This document shows positions 53,556 to 63,775 of a DNA stretch of 64,000 nucleotides, piece after piece. A model generated the notes under the pieces. That model searched no databases. It had not been told where the DNA came from and saw nothing but the letters and a program-made list of their open reading frames with translations. A program made the position numbers and the translations under genes. This stretch comes from Lithobates sylvaticus (lineage: Eukaryota; Chordata; Amphibia; Anura; Ranidae): assembly GCA_028564925.1 (NCBI GenBank), contig CM053031.1, positions 94,949,273 through 95,013,272 on the forward strand, read 5' to 3'. Position 1 is the stretch's first letter. The number at the start of each line of letters is the position of its first letter.

Positions 53556-55080
53556 AATATTTTATTCGTTTTCATAACTACGCAACATAATGCAAAATAC
53601 CGTAAAGGCAACTATGACCTCTCTAGGGTAGATTCTCCATATTTATATTTTTTGCCATGGTCAGTCAGCTAGTAGAGAGGATGAATATGAACACCTTTTT
53701 TCCAGATGTTACATTTTGACACAAGAAAGTCAAAATGTTATTGATCAGCTATATTAGATTATGCATATTGTTTACTGTTTGGATTGGTTGCTTTGGATTG
53801 ATCCCTTTCTAACAAACTTCAGTAATAGGGGACATGCAGGTTGTATGCTGGGCATTACAATGAATTACAAAAGTACACATTTCCACTAATTGCTCGGCAT
53901 GCAAAATAGTAAAGAATGTATAAATAATGTGCTACATTGAAAGAAAATACAGAAAAATCAGAAATTACTCAACTTTTAGTGTGACGTTGATGAATGGCTT
54001 TGTTCTAGTACATTATGCTGATACTGATGATTGTGGTTTAGTAAATATGATAGTAGCTCCCAGATGTCTCTGTGACTTTCCTGGCCTCAGCAGCTATGAC
54101 AGTCTTATCCTATGACAGTGGGTAGTATGGAGTAGGAAGAAAGACAGTAGGATATAATCCAGTTTTAGCTCACTCCTAATATCATGATGTACAAGGCTTT
54201 AGTTGTCAGACAAAGCTTCATGTAAATTGTTGTCTTTGGATGTAGTAGGAAAAAGATTAGGTAAATCAAAGGGAATTTTGAGAATATTTTAAAAATGGTT
54301 TCTGAGTATGCATTGACTAATAGTATTTAAATAGAATACATGGTAAATGGTTACATATCCCTACTGCTCAGACTTGTAGGAAGAAACACATTTTGACAAC
54401 ACACAGTGGGTGCTTGGCATCAATATTCTCCCACTGGGTCTTAACGTAGCCAGAAACCATCTTGTGACCCTTGCATAGCAGGGGAGATAGCCTTGATAGT
54501 TAGTACAGTGGCTCCTGCTGAGCTGTCAGTTTTTTTTTATTCAGCCCTACTGGGCTGAATAAAAAAAAAAACTACTAGTGTGTACTAGGCTTTAGTTTCT
54601 GGCTGAGGTATGCTACTGGATGTTCTTCCCCCATGAGTTTCCTGACATAAGGCTTCTCCCAGACCAACATCAGAGGCACCTGCTTATACAAGAAATCCTT
54701 GACTGAAGTTGGGGTGGAAAACACTGGTCTCTTACCAAATACTTACCAAGTTCTCTCTTCCTCCTCATTCCATTTTACCATGGTGGACTTGCTCTTTTGT
54801 GAAATCAGTTAGTGGAGCTGCTTTAGTAGCAAAGTTAGGCACAATCCTCCAGTAGCATCCAACAATCTCTAGAAAAGCTCTAAACTATTTTTCTTAAACT
54901 ATCAGGGTACAAGTATTAATTGTCTTCTTTAGAGGCTTTATAACCTCCCATCCAATGCTGTAGCTCAATTAACCTGATTCTTTTAGGTCTATTTTGCTTT
55001 TTTTTTTGCATTGGCTGTTAACCTGTCTTTGCGAATGTAATATGAAACTGCCTAGACTTTCTATAGGTGGGAATCCTAGT
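53556..55080. other. No gene; one perfect hairpin
   Basis: AT-rich sequence. At about 54525-54571 AGTTTTTTTTTATTCAGCCC faces GGGCTGAATAAAAAAAAAAA with a 4-base loop. Confidence 0.45.
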
Positions 55081-55081
55081 G

Positions 55082-55800
55082 TCACGTACCTGATAGTAGA
55101 CTAAGTTGACTAGGTCAGCCTCTCTTATATCTCCCGCCCTGGCTCCACTGAGGATGAAACAGAGGGTGCTGAGGGACAGGAGCGACATGAGTGCCTGTGG
55201 GTGTTGATTGCAGAACCTGCAGCAGGGAATGTGACTCCAAGGAGACCAGAGGAGCAGGAACAGCAGTAATGTTCAGAGGACTGGTCCAGGCTAAAAGGGC
55301 ACTTCGCTTACACCGTTGGTTCTGGATAGGCAGCTTGTCAGGACTCTGGAGGCTGGAACATACACCGGTGTACAGAGCTGGTGCAGCAGACAGCCGGGAA
55401 AGCACTCGAGTAGTAACAGGAGCTAGGATCAGAGACAGAAGCAGAATCTCAGGAATAGCTGGGGTCATCAACAGGCGGGCAGAGAGGTACCAAATAATGT
55501 GCAGAGCCAAAGTCAGGAACGGAGGCGGGTCAAGGGTAAACAACAACAAGGCAGAAGCAGACACACCAGGTCAGTAACAGAAAGAACATGCAGTATCAAT
55601 CAGGACTTAGGGCACAGCTGAAGATCAGTCAGCAAAGGATATGGGAATGAGCTTTAAATAGCCCATCTGGTGCCAACAGGGATTGTGTTTGCACACGTAT
55701 GCGTATTTGCAACCGCAAATTTTCACGTGCACACCCGTTCTTCAGGAAATACAATGTGCATGCGCATATCTATGTGCCAGACATCTTACAGGGATTCCTT
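55082..55800. repeat. Possible LTR-like fossil
   Basis: Begins TGTCACGTACCTGATAG and holds GA-rich, AGTAACAG-bearing sequence like that of 51467-52113, then GAGCTTTAAATAGCCC. The ends and duplication are undefined. The frame at 55191-55577 (128 codons) has no recognised domain. Confidence 0.3.
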
Positions 55801-56229
55801 GGCACCTAGTCAAGACTAAAAATAACATCTACACATGCCAAAGCATATGTTTTGTGTGGCTTAAGAATGCAGTCTATCATACTTTGAATGAGACCGGGGT
55901 AAGCCAAAAAAGAGGACCTCATACTGGTGCAGTCCATTTAGTATGGCAAAGATGTCTTTTGCTTTGCCCTGTTTGATAAGAGAACCTGCCAATACCCTTT
56001 AGCAAGATAGAGGGAGATGTTGTACCTGCAGGACCTAAGTTAACCTTTATATCACTCATCTACCGTGAGCATCATATTGAGCATCAAGTTTGGATAAATC
56101 ATATAGTTTCCTGATCTCACTGTAGAATTTCAGGCTGCCATCTGAATTTGAGATAAGCACTATGGGATTTGATCATTCACTTTTAGATTCTTCTTTAACC
56201 CAAAGGGCTAACATTTTCTGTACCATGGA
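55801..56229. other. No feature recognised
   Basis: Noncoding sequence. Confidence 0.35.
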
Positions 56230-56800
56230 TAGCGATGAGCTTCGAGTTCGAGTCAAACTCACGTTTGACTCGAACATTGCCTGTTCGCCCGTTCGCCGAA
56301 TAGCGAACAATTTGGGGTGTTCGTGGCAAATTCAAAAAGCCGCGAACACCCTGTAAACGTCTATGGGAGAAATCTAAAGTGCTAATTTTAAAGGCTTATA
56401 TGCAAGTTATTGTGTTAAAAAGTGTTTGGGGACCTGGGTCCTGCCCCAGGCGACATGTATCAGTGCAAAAAAAAGTTTAAAAACTTCAGTTTTTTCGGGA
56501 GCAGTGATTCTAATAATGCTTAAAGTGAAACAATAAAAGTGTAATATTCCTTTAAATTTCATACCTGGGGGGTGTGTATAGTATGCCTGTAAAGGGGTGC
56601 ATGTTTTCCGTGCTTAGAACTATCCCTGCACAAAGTGTAATTTCTGCAGGAAAAAAAGTAATTTAAAAATGAATTGTCGGCTCCCCGTAGTACAGAGAAC
56701 AGTCATTGAAAGTCATTGATAAAACCCTTCAGGTCTGGTATGGATATTAAGGGGAACCCTGCGTCAAATTTTAAAAAAAAATGACGTTGTCATCATAGAA
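56230..56800. repeat. Interspersed repeat starting GATGAGCTTCGAGTTCGAGT
   Basis: Contains self-complementary GTTCGAGTCAAAC / GTTTGACTCGAAC at 56246-56277 and GTTCGCCCGTTCGCCGAA, then a noncoding body with TTAAGGGGAACCCTGCGTC. I recognise the start as a recurrent amphibian repeat but not its superfamily. Confidence 0.45.
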
Positions 56801-57259
56801 GTTGGTTGTGATCCATCCCAAAAAGTCAGTTTCTGCGGTTACGCAGAAATTGTACAGATATAGACACCTTTAAAACACAAGCAAACACTTTACGTGACCG
56901 TTTTGAAGAAAAGGGATACAACATGTATGAGGTTGATATGGACCTTAAAAGTGCATTGAAGATGGATAGAGCTTGCCTTTTAGCAGATAAACCCCGCCCA
57001 TCTTCTGATGAAAATTTTAAATGGTAATTTTTAACTGCATACTCGGTACAACATAAGCAAATAAAATCAATTTTTGCACAGCATTGGGACAGTTATAAAA
57101 ATTATAAAGTTTTAGGTTCCCTTATACCAGATAAAGCTAAGGTGATCTTCTCTTAAAAGTAAAATTGCCCCTACAATCATCAACCCACCAATAAAACCAT
57201 CCTTCTTCCATAATCTCATAGGTTATTACCCCTGTAAAAGATACACGGTATGCCACTAC

Positions 57260-57421
57260 AATGTGAGTGGCAGACGTGAAACAAAAGAGTTTGAGTCTAC
57301 AGTCACCAAACAAAAATGTCCTATCAAGCACTTCTGCACATGCGCAACAACCCATGTCGTGTACCTAATCACTTGTCCATGCTCCAAACAATATGTGGGG
57401 CGAACCATACATCCATTCACC
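57260..57421 (+). pseudogene. Penelope GIY-YIG endonuclease, first part
   Basis: The translation has CPIKHFCTCATTHVVYLITC, then PCSKQYVGRT. VYLI and YVGRT are the two halves of the GIY-YIG signature, and the cysteines before and within it are typical of Penelope endonucleases. The hAT insertion follows directly. Part of a dead element. Confidence 0.8.
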
Positions 57422-59046
57422 CAGACCCGGATTTACTCCCTTTGCCGCCCCAAGGCCAGGTCCTTCAATGCCGCCCCCCCACACCCCCCCCCACACACAC
57501 ACACACACACACACCACCACCACCACCACTCTCGTCCTTTATCGATGACCACAGACATACTGCAGGAGACGGTCAGAGACTGCAGACATAGTATAGGAGA
57601 TGGTCAGAGACTGCAGTTCCTATGGGCGTTAGTAAATAATGGCTGATCGGTCCTCTCACCTGACCCAGCGATACAGCAACGGTTCCTCTGATCAGGAGTC
57701 AGCTCACTCTGAATTGCCCGTGGCGACTCTGCTGGGTAGCACCAGATCTGTATTCCTGCAATGACTCCATTCCTTTCTCCGCCAGGGATGGCGCCAGGCT
57801 GTGTGGCTTTCCCTCTGGTGGCGCAGGGCAGCAGGGTTCGCTCTCTCCCTCCATTTGTACAGACCCCACAGGAAACCCCCCCTCCATTAGTACAGACCCC
57901 CCAGGAAACCCCCCCTCCATTAGTACAGACCCCCAGGAAACCCCCCCTCCATTAGTACAGACCCCCCAGGAAAACCCCCCTCCATTAGTACAGACCCCCA
58001 GGACAGACCCCCCTCCATTAGTACACACCCCCCAGGACAAACCAACCCCCTCCATTAGTACACCCCCCCCAGGACAAACCAACCCCCTCCATTAGTACAG
58101 ACCCCCCCAGGACAAACCAACCCCCTCCATTAGTACAGACCCCCCCAGGACAGACCCCCACTCTATTAGTACAGATCCCCCCCAGGACAGACCCCCCACT
58201 CTATTAGTACAGACCCCAGGACAGACCCCCCCCCACTCCTTTAGTACAGACCCCTCCTCCATTAGTACAGACCCCCAAGGACAGACCCCCTTCCATTAGT
58301 ACAGACCCCCCCCTCCATTAGTACAGACCCCCCAGGACAGACCCCCCCCCCCCCCTCCATTTGTACAGGAGAGACCCCGCTCTATTAGTACGGACACCCC
58401 AGGACAGACCCTCCCCCTCCATTAGTACAGACCCCCAGGACAGACCCCCCTCCATTAGTACAGACCCCCCTCCATTAGTACAGACCACCCCAGGGCAGAC
58501 CCTCCCCCCTCCATTAGTAGAGACCCCCAGGACAGACCCCCCCTTCATTAGTATAGAACCCCCCTCCATTAGTACAGACCTCCAGGACAGACCCCCACCC
58601 CCCCTTAGGGTACATAAAAACGCCCGGGTGGAGAGTAGTTGTTCAAAGCAGGCACAGTGAGACACAGATAGGAGAAGAACATGTCAGGCACGGACCAGAC
58701 CGGACCGCCCCGCCCCCCCGCTACGTCACTGCGCTGCTGCCGCTGGTCTCCCTCCTCACAGAGACCAGCCGCTCCGCCTCCGATCTTATCCCCAGCTGCT
58801 CTCCTTCTCTGGCAGGAGTAGGGGGCGGGGAGGGGCTTGGGCATAAAAAAAACAGCGGCGGTGAGCGGCTGGAAATTAACAAGAGGAGGAGGAAGGAAGG
58901 GAGCACTCTGGCGCTTCAGCGCCCCCACCTCTCTGGTGCCCGGGTGCACTGCACCCTGAGCAGATCAGCCCTGCATGCGGCGCCGCCCCTGCACTACTGC
59001 CACCCCAAGGCCTGGCCTCGGTGGCCTTGTGGGAAATCCGGCCCTG
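57422..59046. mobile_element. hAT element (1625 bp) inserted in the Penelope endonuclease
   Basis: Left end CAGACCCGGATTTACTC, right end GGGAAATCCGGCCCTG, flanked by the same 8-mer CATTCACC (57414-57421 and 59047-59054). Sub-terminal GCCGCCCCAAGGCCAGG pairs with CCAAGGCCTGGCCTCGG. No transposase remains. The body contains a C-rich minisatellite at 57850-58610. It is necessarily younger than the Penelope copy. Confidence 0.92.
57850..58612. repeat. CCATTAGTACAGACCCCCCAGGA minisatellite
   Basis: About 25 units of 23-33 bp built from CTCCATTAGTACAGACCCCC and CAGGACAGACCCCC. Unit length varies through the C-runs. Glycine- or proline-rich frames across it are repeat translations. Confidence 0.9.
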
Positions 59047-59318
59047 CATTCACCACAAGGGTCTTGGAGCATATTACTAAGATCAAAGGTGGGAGTATTA
59101 AACATACTGTTCCGAGGCACTATCGCCAATTCCATAATCGAGACCCTAGAGGCACTCAGTTTTTGATCATTGACAAGTTCACAGCACCTTGGAGGGGAGG
59201 AGCTAAAACCAGAGGTGTTTCCAAATTGGAAACGTTCTGGATTTATCAGCTACAGTCCCACTCTCCATTAGGTATGAATGTAGAATGGGACATCAATGCG
59301 TTTATTAATAAAGCATGA
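59047..59318 (+). pseudogene. Penelope GIY-YIG endonuclease, second part
   Basis: Beyond the hAT, the plus strand gives LEHITKIKGGSIKHTVPRHY, then FHNRDPRGTQFLIIDKF, GGAKTRGVSKLETFWIYQLQ and a closing MNVEWDINAFINKA. This is the usual C-terminal half of Penelope endonucleases (the SKLETFWIYQLQ-type helix carries the catalytic glutamate). It terminates at a stop at 59316-59318. Confidence 0.8.
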
Positions 59319-60389
59319 TGTCCCTACATTTCATACCGATATTTTAAGCGATCAAAATATTTTCGCCCATGTTTTTCGCCTATCTATATCATTAAAGGAT
59401 TATTGGCTTGTCTCACCTTTAGGAACGCACGTACCCCACCAGTACACGTTCATATTAATTACACACTAATGTCATTCCAAATATAAATCTATAATGATTA
59501 GCACTTCACGTAAAATGAGAACGAGTCTAAATAGATCTTTTTAGCGTTCTCAAATTATTTATGCGTTGCATATATATGTTTTTAATTTTGATCTCTTATT
59601 GTTTTTATAATTTTTTACTATAAATTTTATCTGTTCGATAATTATTTATATTATATTGTATGGTTTTAAAAGTGATCCCATTCTGGTTTATTCATACAAC
59701 AATATCGCTACTTATATTAATTTAATATTTAAACATTTGAATTATATTTAACACCATAAAGAAATTTAAAATGTATTCTTTGCTTTCACTTGCAATTAAA
59801 ATACATTTTTAGTTCTGTTCATGTCCCCAAATAAACAGTTGCAGCTATGATGGCTTCCGGGACCCCTTCCCTTTTTGCGTGTTAGCAAAGTAGGTTCCGT
59901 TTAGGAGTCACATGGTTTGGCTGGAGAGGGTGAGGATTGGCTGGATCTATGCAGCAGCTCGCCCTTAGTCTAAAGCGAGGCTTGGTCTTAATCATTGCCG
60001 CGCTGAGACCGTATAGCGGCATTTAGTCATGTTGCTTAGACACGGCCGCGGGAACAACGTCACAACGTCGCGGCGGCTGATTGAAATGATGCTGCCCTAT
60101 CACGGCCGCTCACATCGGATTCATAGCGAGGCTTGGTATTTACCAGCCAGCACAAAACAAACAAGTCCCATTCCAGAGCAAACAAGTAACTGTAGCTTCT
60201 TTTCATACTTGGCAATTTACAAGACATTAACACTGCGAGTACAAATAGCCACTATATATCTACCGTTGCAATTTATAACCTTTTAAAAACATCGCTGGAC
60301 CGGAAGTGACGTTCACTTCCGGTCCACACACCTGCAATTCAGTTTGGAGTCAAATTCTCTATTTAAGCGTGCTGCTGGTGCTAGTGGTC

Positions 60390-60440
60390 CATACCCCAGA
60401 TGGCGTCTTAGAGGACAAAACGCGTCGGGTGGACAACAGC
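60390..60440 (+). ncRNA. Degenerate hammerhead-like motif in the Penelope tail
   Basis: CCAGATGGCGTC at 60396-60407, a loop, GGACAAAAC at 60413-60421 and GCGTC at 60422-60426. The order (CTGATGA-like, a stem GTC/GAC, GAAAC-like, then GCGTC) follows the minimal hammerheads reported in Penelope-like elements. The core differs from the consensus, so activity is unlikely. Confidence 0.4.
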
Positions 60441-61477
60441 AACAGCACTACGCTACTATCTATCTTAAGACAAGCCTGTATTGTTCTTCTTAAATGTGAG
60501 TGTTTTTCATTCACTTTTAACATTAAAACGTATTTTTAATGGTATCACACTATGCAAGTTCCCCTTTCTTCATACCATGGTTTGCCACATATGAATGAGT
60601 TTGAATACGTGGAGTACTGACGCCCATTCCTTGTCCATCGCTATATCTCTATATCTGTGTTTAAACGCCATACGGAGTGAAGCTTTTGGAGACCGTGGAG
60701 TAGAGAACCGCCAGCCCTTTACCAATAAGCATATCACGACTTGCGAGGCGTACGCCTTCCCAAGTCTGTGAGATCTGGTAAGCCTCATTCCTATAGGCAT
60801 TGATGCCATCAGATTGTCACTGTCTCACTGAACACACCTTCCAGTATCGCTGGACGATCACCCGAATTTTTTCACCAATTTAATGGACTTTACCTTACAT
60901 AAGGACTTCCAATTTTAAAATAAAAGATTTTATTTGCATTCATTTTCTTGTTATCCATAGATACTAGCTCACCTATTTTTTGCTTCTAACACTTTTATAT
61001 GATCGATTAATAGAATCAGTCACTATTTCTGATCAACCATTTTTTTGATCCACTTCACATCCATAACAGGATTATTCACAGTAAACTTATGGTTTAAGCA
61101 TTCACTATCTTATAGTCCTACCTATAAGCTTTACTTATTATTTTTTCTGTGTACGCGTGTATGAGCAACCATATATATATATATTTAATGAATTTCTTGT
61201 ATTTTATTCATAATTATTAGCGTTATTTTAGGTATCCATAGGATTATATAAGCACATAAGCAATTTAGCGCTACATTTTTCCTTTTTGCAATTTTTTCCT
61301 TTCACCGATAGTCTTTCGGCAATGTCAGCTGCTTCTTTTACATATTCATTTCTAGTTACAGCGCAGTATTTTCTTTCCAATATGGTTAAATGTTTGTCCT
61401 ATATTTCTCGATTTTTGTGTTTCTGTAGCTTGGAGCAGTTTTTGGTACTATCTCAACTGCATGAGGACTTTCCCTAA

Positions 61478-61745
61478 GGCCCCTTTCACACTGGGGCGGT
61501 TTGGAGGCGTTTTAGCGCTAAAAATAGCGCCTAAATAGCGCTTGAAAACTCCCTCCCATGTATGTCAATACAAGCTTTCACACTCAGGCGTTGCGCTGGC
61601 TGTGCGGTGAAAAAACTCCTGCAAGCAGCATCTTTGGAGCATGTTTTGTGCGGTATAAATAGCGCCTGGAAAACGCATATATCCATAGGAATACATTGAA
61701 ACCGCTCAAAAAACGCCTGGAAATAAGCCAAAACCGCCTGAAAAC
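61478..61745 (+). mobile_element. Terminal segment of a Harbinger-like element
   Basis: GGCCCCTTTCACACTGGGGC starts right after TAA and shares TTTTAGCGCTAAAAATAGCG and CAAGCAGC phrases with the MITEs at 36967-37632. The TAA flank suits the 3-bp TWA duplication of PIF/Harbinger elements. Only the left end is in view. The MADF-like exon lies just inside. Confidence 0.5.
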
Positions 61746-61857
61746 CATGCCCTGGATGCTGTGTGAAGGTCACATGACCGCATCACAGTGGGGGATGCTG
61801 GGATACCAGGAAATCCGGTCTGAGAAGTGGAGAGAGGAGATAGAGACAGGCAGCAGA

Positions 61858-62092
61858 ATGATGGATGCTGAAGAAAGCCAGGAGCCCAGAGATGAATATT
61901 CATCAGGGAGAGCCTCTGCCTCAATTGAGCCAGAGCAGTTCATTCATACCATGAGGGAACACCCTGAACTCTGGGATAAGCAGAGTCAATGGTATTCAAA
62001 TAGGACAAAGATTAGAGAAGGATGGAATGCAGTTGCCAGCCAGCACATACCACGCTGGGAATCCCTGAACAAAAAGGACAGAACTGCAAAAA
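61858..62092 (+). CDS. MADF/Myb-SANT-like domain exon (partial gene)
   Basis: The frame is open from 61696 and stays open to 62115. I take the ATG at 61858 (or 61861) as start because upstream sequence belongs to a MITE-like terminus. The product begins MMDAEESQEPRDEYSS and enters a MADF-type fold at about residue 27: FIHTMREHPELWDKQSQWYS, then RTKIREGWNAVASQHIPRWE. MADF domains are trihelical DNA-binding modules found in transcription factors and in the second protein of PIF/Harbinger transposons. The exon ends at a near-consensus donor, AAAAAGTAAGTT (GT at 62093), so the third helix would lie in a later exon beyond the minisatellite. The transposon context favours a Harbinger origin; a host gene is possible. 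Confidence 0.55.
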
Positions 62093-62260
62093 GTAAGTTA
62101 ACCTATTACCTCTAGTCCCTCTATGACCAAATCCCATACAGTACCAGTAGTCCCAAAACCCTATCTCAGTCCCTGTTGTTCCAAGCACCCACAATCCCAG
62201 TCGCTGTAGTCCCAAAAACACAACTATATCAAAATCCAAGCCCCTGTAGTCTCAAACACC
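62093..62260. other. Transition into the 42-bp minisatellite
   Basis: Begins with the splice-donor GTAAGT and contains degenerate units (AGTCCCAAAACCC, GTAGTCCCAAAAACAC) that become regular after 62270. Confidence 0.5.
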
Positions 62261-62269
62261 TAACCATAA

Positions 62270-63775
62270 CCCTACTACCACTCCCCATAGTCCCAAAACA
62301 CCAAATCCCAACCTTTACCGCACTCCCCATAGTCCCAAAACACCAAATCCCAACCTTTACCGCACTCCCCATAGTCCCAAAACACCAAATCCCAACCTTT
62401 ACTGCACTCCCCATAGTCCCAAAACACCAAATCCCAACCTTTACCGCACTCCCCATAGTCCCAAAACACCAAATCCCAACCTTTACCGCACTCCCCATAG
62501 TCCCAAAACACCAAATCCCAACCTTTACTGCACTCCCCATAGTCCCAAAACACCAAATCCCAACCTTTACCGCACTCCCCATAGTCCCAAAACCCCAAAT
62601 CCCAACCTTTACCGCACTCCCCATAGTCCCAAAACACCAAATCCCAACCTTTACTGCACTCCCCATAGTCCCAAAACACCAAATCCCAACCTTTACTGCA
62701 CTCCCCATAGTCCCAAAACACCAAATCCCAACCTTTACCGCACTCCCCATAGTCCCAAAACACCAAATCCCAACCTTTACTGCACTCCCCATAGTCCCAA
62801 AACCCCAAATCCCAACCTTTACCGCACTCCCCATGGTCCCAAAACACATAATCCCAACCTTTACCGCACTCCCCATGGTCCCAAAACACATAATCCCAAC
62901 CTTTACCGCACTCCCCATAGTCCCAAAACACATAATCCCAACCTTTACCGCACTCCCCATGGTCCCAAAACACATAATCCCAACCTTTACCGCACTCCCC
63001 ATAGTCCCAAAACACATAATCCCAACCTTTACCGCACTCCCCATGGTCCCAAAACACATAATCCCAACCTTTACCGCACTCCCCATGGTCCCAAAACACA
63101 TAATCCCAACCTTTACCGCACTCCCCATAGTCCCAAAACACATAATCCCAACCTTTACCGCACTCCCCATGGTCCAAAAACACATAATCCCAACCTTTAC
63201 CGCACTCCCCATGGTCCAAAAACACATAATCCCAACCTTTACCGCACTCCCCATGGTCCCAAAACACATAATCCCAACCTTTACCGCACTCCCCATGGTC
63301 CCAAAACACATAATCCCAACCTTTACCGCACTCCCCATGGTCCCAAAACACATAATCCCAACCTTTACCGCACTCCCCATAGTCCCAAAACACATAATCC
63401 CAACCTTTACCGCACTCCCCATGGTCCAAAAACACATAATCCCAACCTTTACCGCACTCCCCATGGTCCAAAAACACATAATCCCAACCTTTACCGCACT
63501 CCCCATGGTCCCAAAACACATAATCCCAACCTTTACCGCACTCCCCATGGTCCCAAAACACATAATCCCAACCTTTACCGCACTCCCCATGGTCCCAAAA
63601 CACATAATCCCAACCTTTACCGCACTCCCCATGGTCCCAAAACACATAATCCCAACCTTTACCGCACTCCCCATGGTCCCAAAACACATAATCCCAACCT
63701 TTACCGCACTCCCCATGGTCCCAACACACATAATCCCAACCTTTAACGTGCTCCCCATAGTCCCAAAACACATAA
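62270..63775. repeat. 42-bp minisatellite, about 35 units with higher-order structure
   Basis: The unit reads CCCCATAGTCCCAAAACACC, AAATCCCAACC, TTTACCGCACT. The first 13 units carry CACCAAATCC or CCCCAAATCC. The next 22 or so carry CACATAATCC and mostly CCATGGTCC. A six-unit block is repeated once (252-bp period). Because 42 is divisible by three and no stop falls in the unit, frames of 546 codons (plus) and 514 and 498 codons (minus) are open; none is a gene. Confidence 0.95.

Larger units (their letters stand above)
56805..61250 (+). mobile_element. Penelope-like element fragment, with nested hAT
   Basis: The plus strand shows a post-palm region (QANTLRDRFEEKGYNMYEVD, then AYSVQHKQIKSIFAQHW), a linker, a GIY-YIG endonuclease, and a long AT-rich 3' part. 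The reverse transcriptase core is absent, so the element is 5'-truncated, and it is broken. The hAT at 57422-59046 splits the endonuclease. The 3' part (59320-61250) has a CACTTCCGG inverted pair (60301-60323) and a hammerhead-like motif, features expected in Penelope terminal repeats. The right boundary is approximate. Confidence 0.7.

Noticed and set aside
55191-55577. 128-codon plus frame
   Set aside because: No domain, an overlapping 149-codon frame on the other strand, and LTR-like composition; most likely noncoding.
57699-58665. Glycine-rich minus-strand frames of 115-127 codons
   Set aside because: They cover the C-rich minisatellite inside the hAT element.
61696-61857. Upstream ATG at 61696 for the MADF-like exon
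   Set aside because: This part of the frame overlaps the MITE-like terminal segment and has no domain; the ATG at 61858 precedes an acidic leader and the domain.
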